Shown piece by piece: positions 1 through 44,610 of a stretch of DNA of 64,000 nucleotides (the first letter of the stretch is position 1; every line of letters begins with the position of its first letter). The notes below the pieces were generated by a model. That model ran no database searches and was not told the DNA's origin. It saw only the letters and a program-made list of their open reading frames with translations. The position numbers were made by a program, and so were the translations under genes. The stretch lies in the NCBI GenBank assembly GCA_949825045.1, contig OX463836.1, positions 12,355,829 to 12,419,828 on the forward strand. The letters run 5' to 3'. Source of the DNA: Argyresthia goedartella. Lineage: Eukaryota; Arthropoda; Insecta; Lepidoptera; Argyresthiidae.

Positions 1-133
1 ACATATTGTGTTTAATATAAAATATCCATACAGTGAAGTTCTATCATTAGTGAGTGGACTTTGTAGAGTGCAGTGCTAGTTGATATAGACCAATCGTTTA
101 CCGTTTGAACCGTGAAGGAACCAAGTTTTGATC
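1..133 (+). promoter_or_regulatory. 5' leader of the MAPKAPK2 gene (probable 5' UTR)
   Basis: This is the short stretch upstream of the kinase start codon. An in-frame TGA at 113-115 precedes the ATG at 134 with no other in-frame ATG between, which supports 134 as the start if this is transcribed as one piece. I see no clear TATA box or initiator. The transcription start, or an upstream non-coding exon, may lie outside the window. Confidence 0.5.
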
Positions 134-33409
<33,276 letters not shown>

Positions 33410-34170
33410 AATGTAAAGACAAACGGAACTGGTTACAAACTGCACTGTAATTCTGAATTGTACTCCCATAGATGTTATCTGAGTAGGTGTCCTGCGGTAG
33501 TGGTGGCTCTGTATGGCGCGGGACTTCAGTGTGTACATTACCGCTGGACACCTAATACTGCATTTAGTTAGGTCTATGGGTGTTATTATAATTTGTATTT
33601 TTTGTGTTGCGGTCGAGATCTCGGCTGGGGATGAAGACGAAAGCCCAGGTCTTGGATGTTTACATGTTTGTGACGTCGCTGTCTCTGGTTCTCACGACAC
33701 GGTATCCTAGTGTGGGGCCAGGTGCAATGTACAAGGTACTAAGGCGAGCTTATCTTTGAGATATCATCCAGCTAACCCTGGATGGATCGCTGAGTTAGAG
33801 ATCTATGTGAAGAACTATAATATACAATATTATTAAATGCTTTCATAGAGTTACATAAGTTCTTTAAAATGATAAACACATGTAATTTAGATTTCTTTTA
33901 TATTTTGCGTTCGTACGTAAATACATTAAATTTGATTGATTTGATTTGGTTTTAGGTGACTTTGATAACTTAGGAAAATATTTCATTTTTAAACGATAAC
34001 TTATGAGATGTATTGTAAATATGTAGTAAATATGTATGTAATATCTGGGGCCTATAACACAAAATTTTACAGGCGTGCAATCCTACAAAATTATTTATTT
34101 TGAATTCATTTGAAATTTTAGATTTTGTGATTTAATGCGGCTTAACAATCTGGTAGAATTTACAAATAAA
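33410..34170 (+). other. Probable 3' UTR and downstream flank of MAPKAPK2
   Basis: It contains a 5'-truncated S1 SINE (33610-33735, from CTCGGCTGGGGATGAAGACG to GTGTGGGGCCAGGTGCAATG). The first AATAAA after the stop is at 34165-34170, so the UTR may be about 760 nt, but this was not confirmed. The stretch at 33485-33500 (GTAGGTGTCCTGCGGTAG) recurs inverted near 34938-34958. Confidence 0.45.
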
Positions 34171-36270
34171 ACACCTCAATTTATATTTATATATAGTAGT
34201 TATCTACTAAAGAATTTGATTTCCTATAATATATTTTGCATTTTGCGGGCGGCAGGGCATCGATCCCCGCTCGCGCTGGCCACCTATTCTTAGGATGCCG
34301 TGGTTGCCAAATATTGGGAATATTGTCTACCTGAAAAGTAACAAATAATTCTCCAAGTTCAAAACTTAAAAAAACCGACTTCAAGTTCAGGCCCTATTTC
34401 TTCCTCCCCGGTCGGGATGCGAATGAAGTCAATGAGCATGAAAAGTCTTCATCAAAACGTTTGCTGCACGGAACCACAAACCAAAACGTCATCTATGAAT
34501 AATATATGTTTTGTTTTTGTTGATTGTTTCAAAAAGCGCTAAATAAATTTTAGTAAAATTTATATGGTAACACGTCTGCAGTATGACCTACCAATCAAAA
34601 CAAAAATCATCAAAATCGATTCATAATTGACGGCATAATCGCGTAACAAAGATTTCAAAAAAACAGTCGAATAGAGAACCTCCTCTTTTTGAAGTGTCGG
34701 TTGAAAATCATTATATTGTTCTACTGGTGGCTAGGGGTTTTAAAATCAGCTCTGTGTAATAATTTTGTAAGCAAACGGTGGTAATATCTGAAGCTTATCC
34801 TAATTATACCCAGGGGGTACCCGCGGTAGGGTAGGGTAGGGTTTCGGTGCGGGAGGGGTGAGGTCGCACGCTCCGCCCACCCCGCACTGCACACTCTCGC
34901 CGAGTCTGTCACGACAACGCACCGAGACACAACCACCGCAGGACACCTACTCCGTTCAGCGATATGGATATAGAATACTTCTTTTGAAACTAAATTCAAT
35001 CAATTTTGACAATAAATCTATCAGTATTGTTTGTATTTAGCAACATGTTGCAGTACAATGTATGAAGTTGAGTAAAAAAAATTAAAGAAATTTTTATAAA
35101 ATAATAATAATGCTTTCTAATTTCTTCATTAATGGCGGTCAAACAACTTAGATTAATTACGCCAATGTCTCGTATTTTTGTTAGTGTTGATTTGTTGCTC
35201 GTTACACTACCCAGGAAGGACGTGAAGGGTTGTGGGATACAAGTATTTCCTTCGGACGTGAGCAACGGCCTCCATAAATATATTTTAGTCAGACTAGGGC
35301 CAGTCTTAAGACAATAATATAAGTTATCAATCGATCTAAAGTCCACTCGCACGACATTCACTAAATACGTGTAGCACCTTAAATTGATTCAGCGAATTTC
35401 GTGCAGGAGGACTTGGGTTCCGTGCCATCTTAAAAGAAAACTTAAGGACTAAAACATAATTAAACGAAAACAAAAAATATATGGTCGTACTTGTTATTGA
35501 TACCTGTCCCTACAGTTTGCGGTTTGGTGATTCGCGGGGATATTTTATAAAGGGTCACGTACCCAAAGGGTGCCAAACGGGACCCTATTACTAAGCCTCC
35601 GCTGTTCGTCTGTCCGTCCGTCCGTCCGTCACCGGGCTCTATCGGATCAACCGAAATAGGTAGAGCTGAAATTTTCACAGAATGTGCCTTTCTGTTGCCG
35701 CAACAGCAACAAATAGTGAACTACATGCAATTTTGAATATAAAAGGGGGTCCCGATACAAGCGACTGTTTTTTTTAAACCCCTGTCCCTGCCAAATACCT
35801 CATAATATCATGATTTGGCTGCTCTTAATAACTTTGAGGTTTCGTATCGGTTTCGCAATCTTGAAGTTCCGGGTTCGATTCCCAGAGAACACATATTTTT
35901 TTTTTTGTTTTATTAATTAGGTTTTAATGATTTTTTCTTTTTGTTTTGGTTTTATCACGTTGGTACGGAACCCTTCGTGTACGAGTCCGACCCTCACTTG
36001 ACCGTTTTTTATTTATTAAATATTCATTATTTCTTGCTGCGGCGGCAACAGAAATACACATTCTGTGAAAGTATTACTGTTCATCATATAGATCCCGGTG
36101 ACGGACAGACAGAGAGACAGCGGAGGCATAGTAATAGGGTCCCCTTTGGAACCCTAAAAAGCTTGCTCAATAACTGGGTGAAACGATGGGCTTAACTTAC
36201 TAAGCTTTTGGCTGCCTGTATTGTTTTACTTAATACGCAGTAGTCAAAATATTAAATAAATATACACCAC
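34171..36270. other. Intergenic region made of repeat fragments
   Basis: No gene is recognised. There is a GGGTA microsatellite at about 34827-34842. The reverse complement of the 9645-9705 repeat lies at 35205-35275. Pieces of the CCGTTTGGCACCC/GTCCGTCCG family lie at 35555-35740 and 35955-36160 in opposite orientations. A tRNA-like B-box remnant (GTTCCGGGTTCGATTCCC) lies at about 35866-35883. Confidence 0.5.
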
Positions 36271-36666
36271 TGTCTCACAGTTCGGTCACACAAACCTAAG
36301 TATCTCCTTATCAAATGAAATATAAACATGAATTCACAATTTGGAGTTGTCTCAAACCAACCTATCTACTTTTCAAATGAAATATAAACAGTCATTCACA
36401 ATTTGGTACTGTTTCAAACCTAACTATCTACTTATCAAACGAAATATAAAATGTCATTCACAGTTTGGAGTTGTCTCAAAGCTAACTATCTACTTATCAA
36501 ATGAAATATAAACAGTCATTCACAGTTTGGAGCTGTCCCAAAACTAACTATCTACTTACCACATGAAATATAAAGAGTCATTCACAGTTAGGTGCTGTCT
36601 CAAACCTAACTATCTACTAATCACATGAAATATAAAGTCTCAAACCTAACTATCCAACTAACTAAT
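36271..36666. repeat. 62-bp minisatellite
   Basis: About six units of CTATCTACTTATCAAATGAA ATATAAACAGTCATTCAC with AGTTTGGAGTTGTCTCAAAC, diverged by 5-15% by eye, with the last unit shortened. It does not code. Confidence 0.9.
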
Positions 36667-37774
36667 CAAATTAAATATTCATAGATAAGAAGAAATATTT
36701 CTGGTGCTACATGATTCAGAAAAGGCTGCTAATTTTGCTTAAAAAATAGTAGCGATAAATTATATTTGTATGTGAATACTGCGGTCTATTTTTTGTTGCC
36801 GTCCATCTTGAATTAAAATAGTAAAAAATGGTAGCAGATATTTACATAAAATAAAAGATAAATTTATGAAAAAAGATGTAACATTGATAATATGCATTCA
36901 TGTTTAATAAAAAATAGTATTTAAATGGCATTCCATAGCGGATATTTAAAAGAAAAAAATACTGTAACTAGAAAAACTACAAATATACATTTATCAGAAT
37001 AGTTTATTTTTGCATTTTTTTAATGCAATAATTTGTCACAAAGATATTTTTGCCAGTTTGTAAATACGTAATCAATTTGGACATCACATTTTGCCATTTA
37101 GTGGTTTAGTATTATTTTTAAGAATAGATTAGTGCTGTTACTTATATTTTTTTGTGGACTTACGAAACTTTAATTTAGTTTAATATTACGCTGTCCTCAA
37201 AACATAGTCATAGGTACCTAGCATACAGAATCTTGACGAGTGCGCGAGATAATCCCAAGTATAAAAGAGGAGTCTGACAGTTGATTTAAAAAATAAAACT
37301 TCCAAATAGCTCACAGAAGGCGTGAGAGAATTTGAGGTTCAACCCTAGTACGTACGAAGTGATGGCAATGTGTATGCGCGAGCTTGGGACTTTACACAAT
37401 TCAGAGCACAGTACAGATGTGAAATGTCACCACAATAATATTTTACTCTTTGGTAGAACCCCAAATTCTACAACGCCATCTAGCGAGCTTTATTTTACCA
37501 AATTAGACTACACCGACTTTTTTGGACAGATAGAGTTAATTTAGTAGGTATTAAGACATTGCATTTGTCATCACAATTTTTTTCCAAACAAATTGTAACA
37601 TCTGGAATGTTTATGAGCATATTATTTTTGCTGTTCTTTTGTATCAAATTGTGTGGATGTAAGAAGCGATTGTCGATCTATGGAGAAATAAATGTGCAAA
37701 ATTAATTTGTGGTTTTATTTTATGTATGGCTTATGGCCTGTATGACAATATCCGGATGAAACCCATGTGACGAA
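36667..37774. other. Intergenic AT-rich DNA, no recognised gene
   Basis: A weak S2-like head (AGAGAATTTGAGGTTCAACC) occurs near 37325-37345. Otherwise nothing is supported. Confidence 0.4.
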
Positions 37775-37860
37775 GTCAAATTTCTTTATTACTGTGGATA
37801 GTTACATATACTTAGCAAACGTCGTTTTTTGCCCTGTTCTCTACATTGGACCAGAGATAT
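37775..37860 (-). mobile_element. 3'-end fragment of LINE family B
   Basis: TCAAATTTCTTTATTACTGT, GTTACATATACTTAGCAAAC, GTCGTTTTTTGCC and CTCTACATTGGACCA match the 3' end of LINE B at 7308-7400 in the same orientation. Confidence 0.75.
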
Positions 37861-37989
37861 ATGGTGCTCTATTACTTGTTCTGAGGAATTTCCATACAAT
37901 TTTCATGATTTCTGTGTCAGATAGGGTTATTCCGGACATATTAAATAGGCCCTGAGAGTTAAAATAATTAATTTAATTATTTAATTAAT

Positions 37990-38055
37990 TTAACACAACA
38001 TTTTACATAAAGGCACACAAACAGTCATACATTGCTTCTGGCCCCACACTAGGAC
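37990..38055 (-). mobile_element. 3' fragment of S1 SINE
   Basis: AAAGGCACACAAACAGTCAT, then GCTTCTGGCCCCACACTAGG, is the minus-strand 3' part of the S1 body. Confidence 0.65.
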
Positions 38056-38063
38056 ACCATGTT

Positions 38064-38210
38064 AAGGCCAGGCTACAACACTGCGTTGGGTGTCGCACCG
38101 CAAAAATATGCGACACATCGACCTTATGTCGTATATCCTACAGGTGACGTCATGCGTATATTTTTGCGTTGCGACGCCCCGCACGCAACGCTATGACGTG
38201 GCGGGCCTTA
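38064..38210. mobile_element. Small MITE with long inverted ends
   Basis: TAAGGCCAGGCTACAACACT, then CGTTGGGTGTCGCACCGCAA and AAATATGCG, pair imperfectly with the right end (GCGTATATTTTTGCG ... ACGCAACGCTATGACGTGGC, GGGCCTTA). The arms are about 55 bp and the total about 147 bp. It may be Harbinger-like, but the superfamily is unproven. Confidence 0.6.
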
Positions 38211-38284
38211 CCCGCTAGCGACGTCGACGTCGCAAACAAAACAAACAACAAAATAACCCTCTTTTATCGTAAGAGCTTAAAACT

Positions 38285-38435
38285 GATAATAGTAGTTTAT
38301 GTAAATGATACATAATTGAGAGCATTAAAACTCGCATTTGGCTCGTTTCATAATAATATCACTCGAGAGTTTATAATGCCTAATTATGTACAGTAACATA
38401 CACTAGTTTATCTACAGACATAACATAAGCTCTGA
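38285..38435 (-). mobile_element. MITE family M1 fragment
   Basis: AATAGTAGTTTATGTAAATG, ATCACTCGAGAGTTTATAAT and TAGTTTATCTACAGACATAA match the first part of the M1 copy at 49806-49980. The rest is lost at the neighbouring MITE. Confidence 0.7.
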
Positions 38436-38590
38436 TCACAGTCCTAATTTCATAAATAAAAGCGTGTTACATTTTGATGGTATGATTATGATTTTGATGG
38501 TATGGTATGATTAAGAACATTTAGCATCTTCTTTTCCTTTCGCTATCACAATGTAACACGCTTATATTTATAAAATTGAGACTGTGTTAA
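38436..38590. mobile_element. Small MITE
   Basis: The left end (CACAGTCCTAATTTCATAAA, AAAGCGTGTTACATT) and right end (CACAATGTAACACGCTTATA, TTTATAAAATTGAGACTGTG) are inverted repeats of about 38 bp with a few mismatches. It has cut the adjacent M1 copy. Confidence 0.65.
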
Positions 38591-38798
38591 AAACGGGAAG
38601 ATTTAACAATTAAAGTGTAAAGGTTTTAATGTTAAAAATATATAATGATGTACGGTATGTAATTATTTTGTCGTAGACGAAGAAGCTTAATTATCGTTAA
38701 AGGTTACACTGAACTTATAAAGTGATATATTTGTTATTGGAGATAATTTGTTTTAAACTTTTTTGTTCATTTTTAATAAAAGCTTGTTTTTAAAAAAG

Positions 38799-41213
38799 TT
38801 ATTTTCCTTTATTTTTTTCTATTGATAGAATTGCAAGATCTGACAGTCTTTCTTGACACATTGTCGTTTTAATTAGTTTTAATTTACTTAAGCTTCGTTC
38901 ACCTTTGGCGATAGTTATAGGGATGGTCAGCAAAATCCGTAGCACTGTCCACTCATTCGGAAAAATATCCCGCCAATTTTTTTTTAAATATTTTGATGAA
39001 CTTTTATTGACTCTGCTGATTCAAGGTTTTTTAATAATGGATTCAGGCTCAAAAGTTCTTCAACCAATTCGCAACTAGACAAGTCACATTTTTCCCCATC
39101 GGTTAAAATCATTTGCAAATCTGCACAGGCTTTTTCTAATAAAGACTTATCAGGAATTATTTTGATGTTATACAAAAAAGACCATGTATCATTGAATTTG
39201 GATAATTGTCCAAACCGAGTGACCAATGCATTTTCAATTGTATCTATCATAGGGTAAAAGACGTTAATTTTAAACAGTTCTTCGGGATCTGTTGGTGTTT
39301 CATCTGCAGCTTCATACTCAAATAATCGCTTCTTTCTCCGGGATCTGACTGGCTTAAAAGTGGTACCTATACCAGCCTCAGAAGCAATTTCCTTAGCTGT
39401 TATTTGAGCAGACGAATAAGTCCGGTACTGCTTCACAAATTCCGAGCAGTTTTTCAGCAATTGCTATGCTTTTGATAAATCCATAGTTTCAGACTATGCA
39501 GTCTGAAACTATGGATGCTATGCAGCTTTACTTGCAATGTTTACTTGAAACAGTATATCATACCAAGCCACCAATGTAACTAAGAATTCAAATTGCTCCA
39601 TATTCTGAATCAGTGACAAAGCCTCTGATGCAGCAACTGAATCATTCGTTTCTTCGTGAAGATTCAAAAGAGCATCCGGAAACTGAACAGTAATTGTAGC
39701 GAACAGAAGCAAGGCTAGAAACTCTACTCTCCCAGAGTTTCGCAAACCTTTTTCAGTGATAATCCTTCTATGTGTTTGGATATGACTTCCCACCTCTTTC
39801 TTGAACCAGAAAATAATACAAATAGTCTTTGGAGAATTCCAAATAAAGAGACCGATTTAACGGATGATTTAGCTGCATCTGCTACCACCAACAAGGGTTA
39901 AAAAATGCTCGAGGATATTGGTTCAGAATTCCGGTTTGGACACCTTTGTTTATTCCTACCATGTTGGCACCATTATCGTACCCTTGACCTCGACAATCGT
40001 TCAAATCCAAGTCAACTTCATGCACAATTTCATCAAGAAAAAGGCCAGTGAGCCCTTCTCCTGAAGAGTCACTGACCGGCTTGTAAGCAACGAAACACTC
40101 TCGTACTTTCACTTCTTCTCCATTAGTGTCAACAAAACGGAAAGTTAATGATAATTGTTCAACGTGGCTTACATCAGGAGTGCAGTCCAGTATGATAGAG
40201 AAGTATTTGGATGAATTAATCAGTCAACATTTTATTTCGAACTTCACTTCCAAGTAAGCCAATTAACTCGTTTTGAATTATTTTGCTGAAATAGTGGACA
40301 TTAGTCTCCTTACTAACAATACGGCGAAGGTGTTCCATCATCACAGGATCATATTTTCCTAGAAGTTGCACCAAACGCAGGAAGTTACCATTATTATTAG
40401 TGTATAATGTTTCAGATCCAGAGCTTCCTCTGAACGACAAATTATTTCCTGCTAAGAAAAATACTATGGCCATCATTCGTTCCAGTATAGCGGCCCACCT
40501 TGATTTTTCGTCTTCAATCTGTTTTTGCAAGTGTTTGTCTATTCCACTGATTTTTTTCAGTCTAATCGAAGTTTCTATCCAATTGTTCATAGCACGTCGA
40601 TGGTCTGTAGATGTTTCGTGAGTTTTGAGACGTGTCGACATGTGTCTCCAGTCGTCTAATCCATCTTTTCCCAAATTAGAGTGGACATTTCGATTAAATA
40701 TACTGCAGCAAAAACAATATACCTTGTCTGCTAATTTTGAGTATACAAGCCATCTTCTATTAAAAGTTTCCCCATTTGGCATTACTCTTTGAAAATGTAT
40801 ATTTGAAAAATGACGCCCATCATATTTTCTACGGTACTCTTTGTTGCTTATTTCATTGCGTACAGGTCCACGAATAATTATTTCGTCTCGTGTGGACGAG
40901 TGAATAAGCGGCGGCCATTTTGAAATATCATCACTTTCATCTTGAAGGCTTGCTGCATCTGAAGTTATTATAGAAGATGTGGATGGTATATATTCTATAA
41001 TAACTTCAGATGAGGTCCCAGGAGTAGCATCATCTTCGTGTTTTGCTCTTCATGTTCATCAGCTTCTTTGTCTTCTCCTGTGTGTTGAACGCTTGATGAT
41101 GATGATTTAAAAAAAAATGCAAGTGATTTTGCAGCCTTCTCAGTATCCTCTTGTTTTTGCTTTTTTCTTTTAAGGTTCTGAGATCCTGATAGTTTTTTTG
41201 GTAGCGGCATGTT
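38799..41213 (-). pseudogene. hAT-superfamily transposase (ZMYM1/TTF-finger type), broken
   Basis: Minus-strand order: a basic N-terminus PLPKKLSGSQNLKRKKQKQE (41210), a low-complexity linker, a TTF-type zinc finger with WLVYSKLADKVYCFCCSIF and STDHRRAMNNW (40782-40600), a DUF4371 RNase-H-like core with NNLSFRGS (about 40440) and GYDNGANMVG (39985-39955), helical inserts at 39793-39518 and 39460-38984, and the hAT dimerisation end LTIPITIAKGERSLSKLKLI to LAILSIE before a stop at 38799. Stops or frameshifts separate these blocks at about 40990, 40216, 39880, 39515 and 38984. A 34-bp hairpin (39481-39514) sits at one break. No active transposase can be made. Confidence 0.87.
39481..39514. repeat. 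Perfect 15-bp inverted repeat in the hAT pseudogene
   Basis: The arms 39481-39495 and 39500-39514 are exact reverse complements around ATGC. The repeat coincides with a break in the transposase reading frame. Confidence 0.9.
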
Positions 41214-41859
41214 TATTGTCTGTAAGAAATACATACTTATATATTATTTAAATAAATAGGATTTACTCCATGGCATTTGTCGTAAAATATATATCACAAC
41301 ACAACTCACAAGAAACTCTAAGACCTAGAACGCATTAACACCAGATGCTTAAGGTTTAAAGAAATAATGCCTACATAGCGGAGTGAGTGAAGTTTACCCT
41401 CTTGGTTGTGGAGCTCTGATGGCAGTCGCTCCATGTAAAAATCATAATTTCCCAATTACTAGTAGCTTATTGAATTCGTGCGAAAGTTTATTATATCAGA
41501 ATTAATAAATCTATCTCTAACACGCATAAATACTTACTTGAACCGAGTTGCACCGTGCTTGAAATGTGTCTGTACTGTAGTATTATCGATAGAAAAACAA
41601 TAATTCTGGTAACATTTCCGGTAATAACAATTTAATAATCATACGTTACACAAGTAAGTAGGTATACCAAAATCCAAATACACCCGTGCGCGAACAGACG
41701 ATGTTTGCGAGCGACTGTGACTGACGAAACAAAATTTCATTCACCCGTTCCCCTCACCGCCTCCCCGTTCGTCGCTCGTCGCTACTCGCCAGGCAACAAT
41801 ACGATTTGCTTGCGCGATCGGTACCTAGTCGGGCGTTCGGCCGTTTTCGGCGCCCCCAT

Positions 41860-41903
41860 ATGACGGCGCCCGGTGCGGTCGCACCGCCCTAGGGCCGCCC
41901 CTG
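41860..41903 (-). repeat. Terminal inverted repeat of the hAT element
   Basis: On the minus strand the element begins CAGGGGCGGCCCTAGGGCGG, a typical hAT end (CAGGGGC...). The eight bases outside it (41904-41911, CCCGTAGG) are the expected target duplication. The matching left end was not found, so the element's 3' side is probably truncated. Confidence 0.75.
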
Positions 41904-42640
41904 CCCGTAGGTTTGACCGGTGCAAAGGAATTTACGGCCCACTCTACATTTTCTTCCTTTATTATATCTGGTGGAACCTCCCATGCAATATGGTGATCCG
42001 ATATTTTGTGCTCTTTTTATTCTTTACAACCTGGAAGCATAGTATTGTAGTATCTGTGCTGGAAGTGAGTCTCCAACATCGTTTTCAACACTGGGTTCAG
42101 ATTTAAGTCTATTTTCAAACTTCCTAGTTGGCATGTTTTGTCGCTTGCTAGTAGTTTCACCAGCCGAGCCGCATCTGAGTATGTTTTCAAGTCTTGCAGT
42201 AAAGGCGTCAGCTTTTCCTACTTTCGTTGTTTTGTATACTCGTCCCAGCTATCTTCGTAATGCTTTGAAAGGGCTTGCGTAATGAGTTCTCCGGTTTCCT
42301 TTCCTTTGTTTATTGAGGTCTATTTTCCACCAGTGTTGAGCTTTTCATGCCTGGTGGTATGCATGCATCTATTAGAGTTATTTCCAATTTATTAGCCCTC
42401 TCATCTAATTATTCTCAAGTTAAAAATGTGAGTCGGGCTGGGGTCCATTCGCCCACAAAAATTGTTCCAAGTCCATCTTTCGAGGATTTATTTTTAATAT
42501 CTCCAGCTCCACCAAGCGCATCCTCCTCAGCTACTCACTCTTCTGCAATGTTACCCGGTGTCGTTGTTATGTCGAGGACCTTTACGAATTCTTGTTATAA
42601 AGTAGGTATGTTCATTATATCAAGATTATTGCTTGTTTTA
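41904..42640 (-). mobile_element. LINE D fragment, interrupted by the hAT element
   Basis: On the minus strand, frames with stops read EFVKVLDITTTPGN, GLGTIFVGEWTPAR, LKIDLNLNPVL and HIAWEVPPDIIKEENVEWAV then NSFAPVKPT. This is the jockey-type linker just before the RT, where I/V-x-W-A-I-x-S-F-x-P-x-K-x-P-G is expected. The sequence stops exactly at the hAT terminus, so the RT continued on the far side but is not seen in the window. Confidence 0.62.
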
Positions 42641-43509
42641 TTTATTTCAGTCATGTGCCAGTAAAACTTAGCACCTGCTACTACATATTAAAATGCTGTT
42701 ATATTGCGCTGTATTTATATTTTTGTATTCCTGTTTGTGTTATTCTGTCAGTTATTAATAATTTAAATAATTAACGTACCTACCTTATACACTGTACTCA
42801 GCTAAAACCCATTGTTTTTACCGTAAAATAGTACCCACGACACAGGCTTTGCCTAGTGTGGGGCCGCAGTTCATCGGTGTAGCTTGATACCTCCTTTGTG
42901 ATCCATCACTTTGTTAACCTAGCTTTAAGTAGCATTTTTCTATTTTTTTTTTCTTATTCTTATTCTAATGTATGGCCGTCAAAAGATTGAATTATTTAAA
43001 TCTTTCTTGACCCACCTGCTCTGGATTTTGCAGAAACTTGGTCACCGACAATGTTGTCAACATTGCCAACGCCTGGACGCTATCCGGTCCATCATTATCA
43101 TCGTTATCACCATCTGTATTGAGGCAATTTTGGTAGATTAGTCCCCGTGTTCCTACTGGTAGGACCTCAAGGACACCCATGTTCTGCAGGACATAGGAGT
43201 ATTTAGTATAAGCACAAGGACGAAAAGATCAATAACATAATAAAAAAGCAAAAAAAGCATTGTCATTTATTTATTATTGGTTAAAGAATATCTATTATTA
43301 TTTCAATTACTAAGTCTTATAAAACATACACTAAATAACGTTATCCTATAAAGGTAAATTTTATTAATTTGGAAAAAATACTTATTTCGGTCAAATTTGG
43401 TCCTTCATAATTAACACTAGCACTAGATTTAGATGAAATGGTAGAATTCATTACCCTTTAACATGAAAAGTGAGAGCGAGAGAACAATCTATCTGCTCCA
43501 CAGACCAGA
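42641..43509. other. Intergenic region, no recognised gene
   Basis: A short S1-like end (CCTAGTGTGGGGCCGCAGTT) occurs at 42857-42876. The rest is AT-rich. The short minus-strand ORF near 43000-43180 has an acidic run (DGDNDDNDG) but no family I recognise. Confidence 0.4.
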
Positions 43510-44610
43510 GGGGTATTGCTACTATTTGACAAGACTCGCACTAGCATATTGCAGGCTTCAATAGTATAATATTGGGCAGTCTAGGACACATTTCACAAGG
43601 GTGAGAGATTTCCCTAAATCATATTGTGCAGGCTAGGACACTTCTCCGCTGTGAGAGGCTCGCTGGCATTTCCTTCAACCGTATTGTTGCACAATGCTTT
43701 GGAGGAGGAGGGCGAACGCTTTAGCGAGATTTACGGAATACTCGCACACCTGAAACTGTTCACAATATTATACTACTGAAGCCGTTATATATATGTTACG
43801 GCTAAAGCTAGGTGTGTAACTAAACTTAAGTTTAGCCGGCTAGTCTTAAGATTAATTTCGAGCCTCGGCTAATGTCCGAAATGATGTTCATTGCGATAAA
43901 TGATTTCAACATTAGTCGGCTAAACTGCAGTTTAGCCTCGACGCTGTTGAGGCTAAAGATGGGTGAGAAAATATGGTTGACATTAGCCGACTAAACTTAA
44001 GTTTATTTTTCAGTATACCTAATAGGCTAATGTTGAAAAATTACCGTCTTAATCTGGAATAAGTGATGATAATGATTCGGTAGCCGTAAACACTGCGGTA
44101 GCTTAGGTGAAGGATATAGGGGGTGAGCGAAGCGAAGCCTCCTTTATCCCTCGTGTTAGGTTGAACATGTAAGAACAACAAAAATACTTATACTCGTCTT
44201 AATATAGTTTTTGTTGTTCTTACATGGTCAACCTAACACGAAGGATAAAGGGGGCATCGCTTCGCTCACTCCCTTTACCCTTCACCTAAGCTACCGCAGT
44301 GTTTTGCCCTGATATTAGAAATAGCTTTCTCATCTGAATAAAATTACGCCGCCCCGCAGTCGCACGAATACTTCGTTTTCAACATTAGCTAGCTAATGTC
44401 CAACATTAACCGAAACGCATCGGCTAATGTGCAGTCTAGCCGATTAAAGATGACATCCGTTATCACAAATGAACATTACTTCGGACATTAGCAGAGGCTC
44501 GAAATTAATCTTAAGACTAGCCGGCTAAACTTAAATTTAGTTTCACACCTAGCTTTAGCCGTAACATATATATGCTTGTGCGAGGCTTGTCAAATAGTAG
44601 CATTACCCCC
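43510..44610. mobile_element. Foldback element with nested palindromic repeat
   Basis: The outer arms GGGGTATTGCTACTATTTGA / TCAAATAGTAGCATTACCCC (43510 and 44591-44610) and inner arms ATATATGTTACGGCTAAAGC ... CTCGGCTAATGTCCGAA (43787-43890) with their inverted partners (44470-44577) form a near-continuous inverted repeat. An extra 225 bp or so lies in the left arm. The centre contains two head-to-head copies of repeat H (44094-44320). No ORF. Confidence 0.82.
44094..44320. repeat. Head-to-head pair of hairpin repeat H
   Basis: Arms of about 95 bp (44094-44188 and 44227-44320) with a few mismatches are separated by a short AT-rich loop. Each arm is itself the imperfect hairpin unit found singly elsewhere. 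Confidence 0.85.

Noticed and set aside
42347..42664. Plus-strand ORF that could be a short secreted or membrane protein
   Set aside because: The opposite strand carries jockey-type LINE text; the ORF is its shadow.
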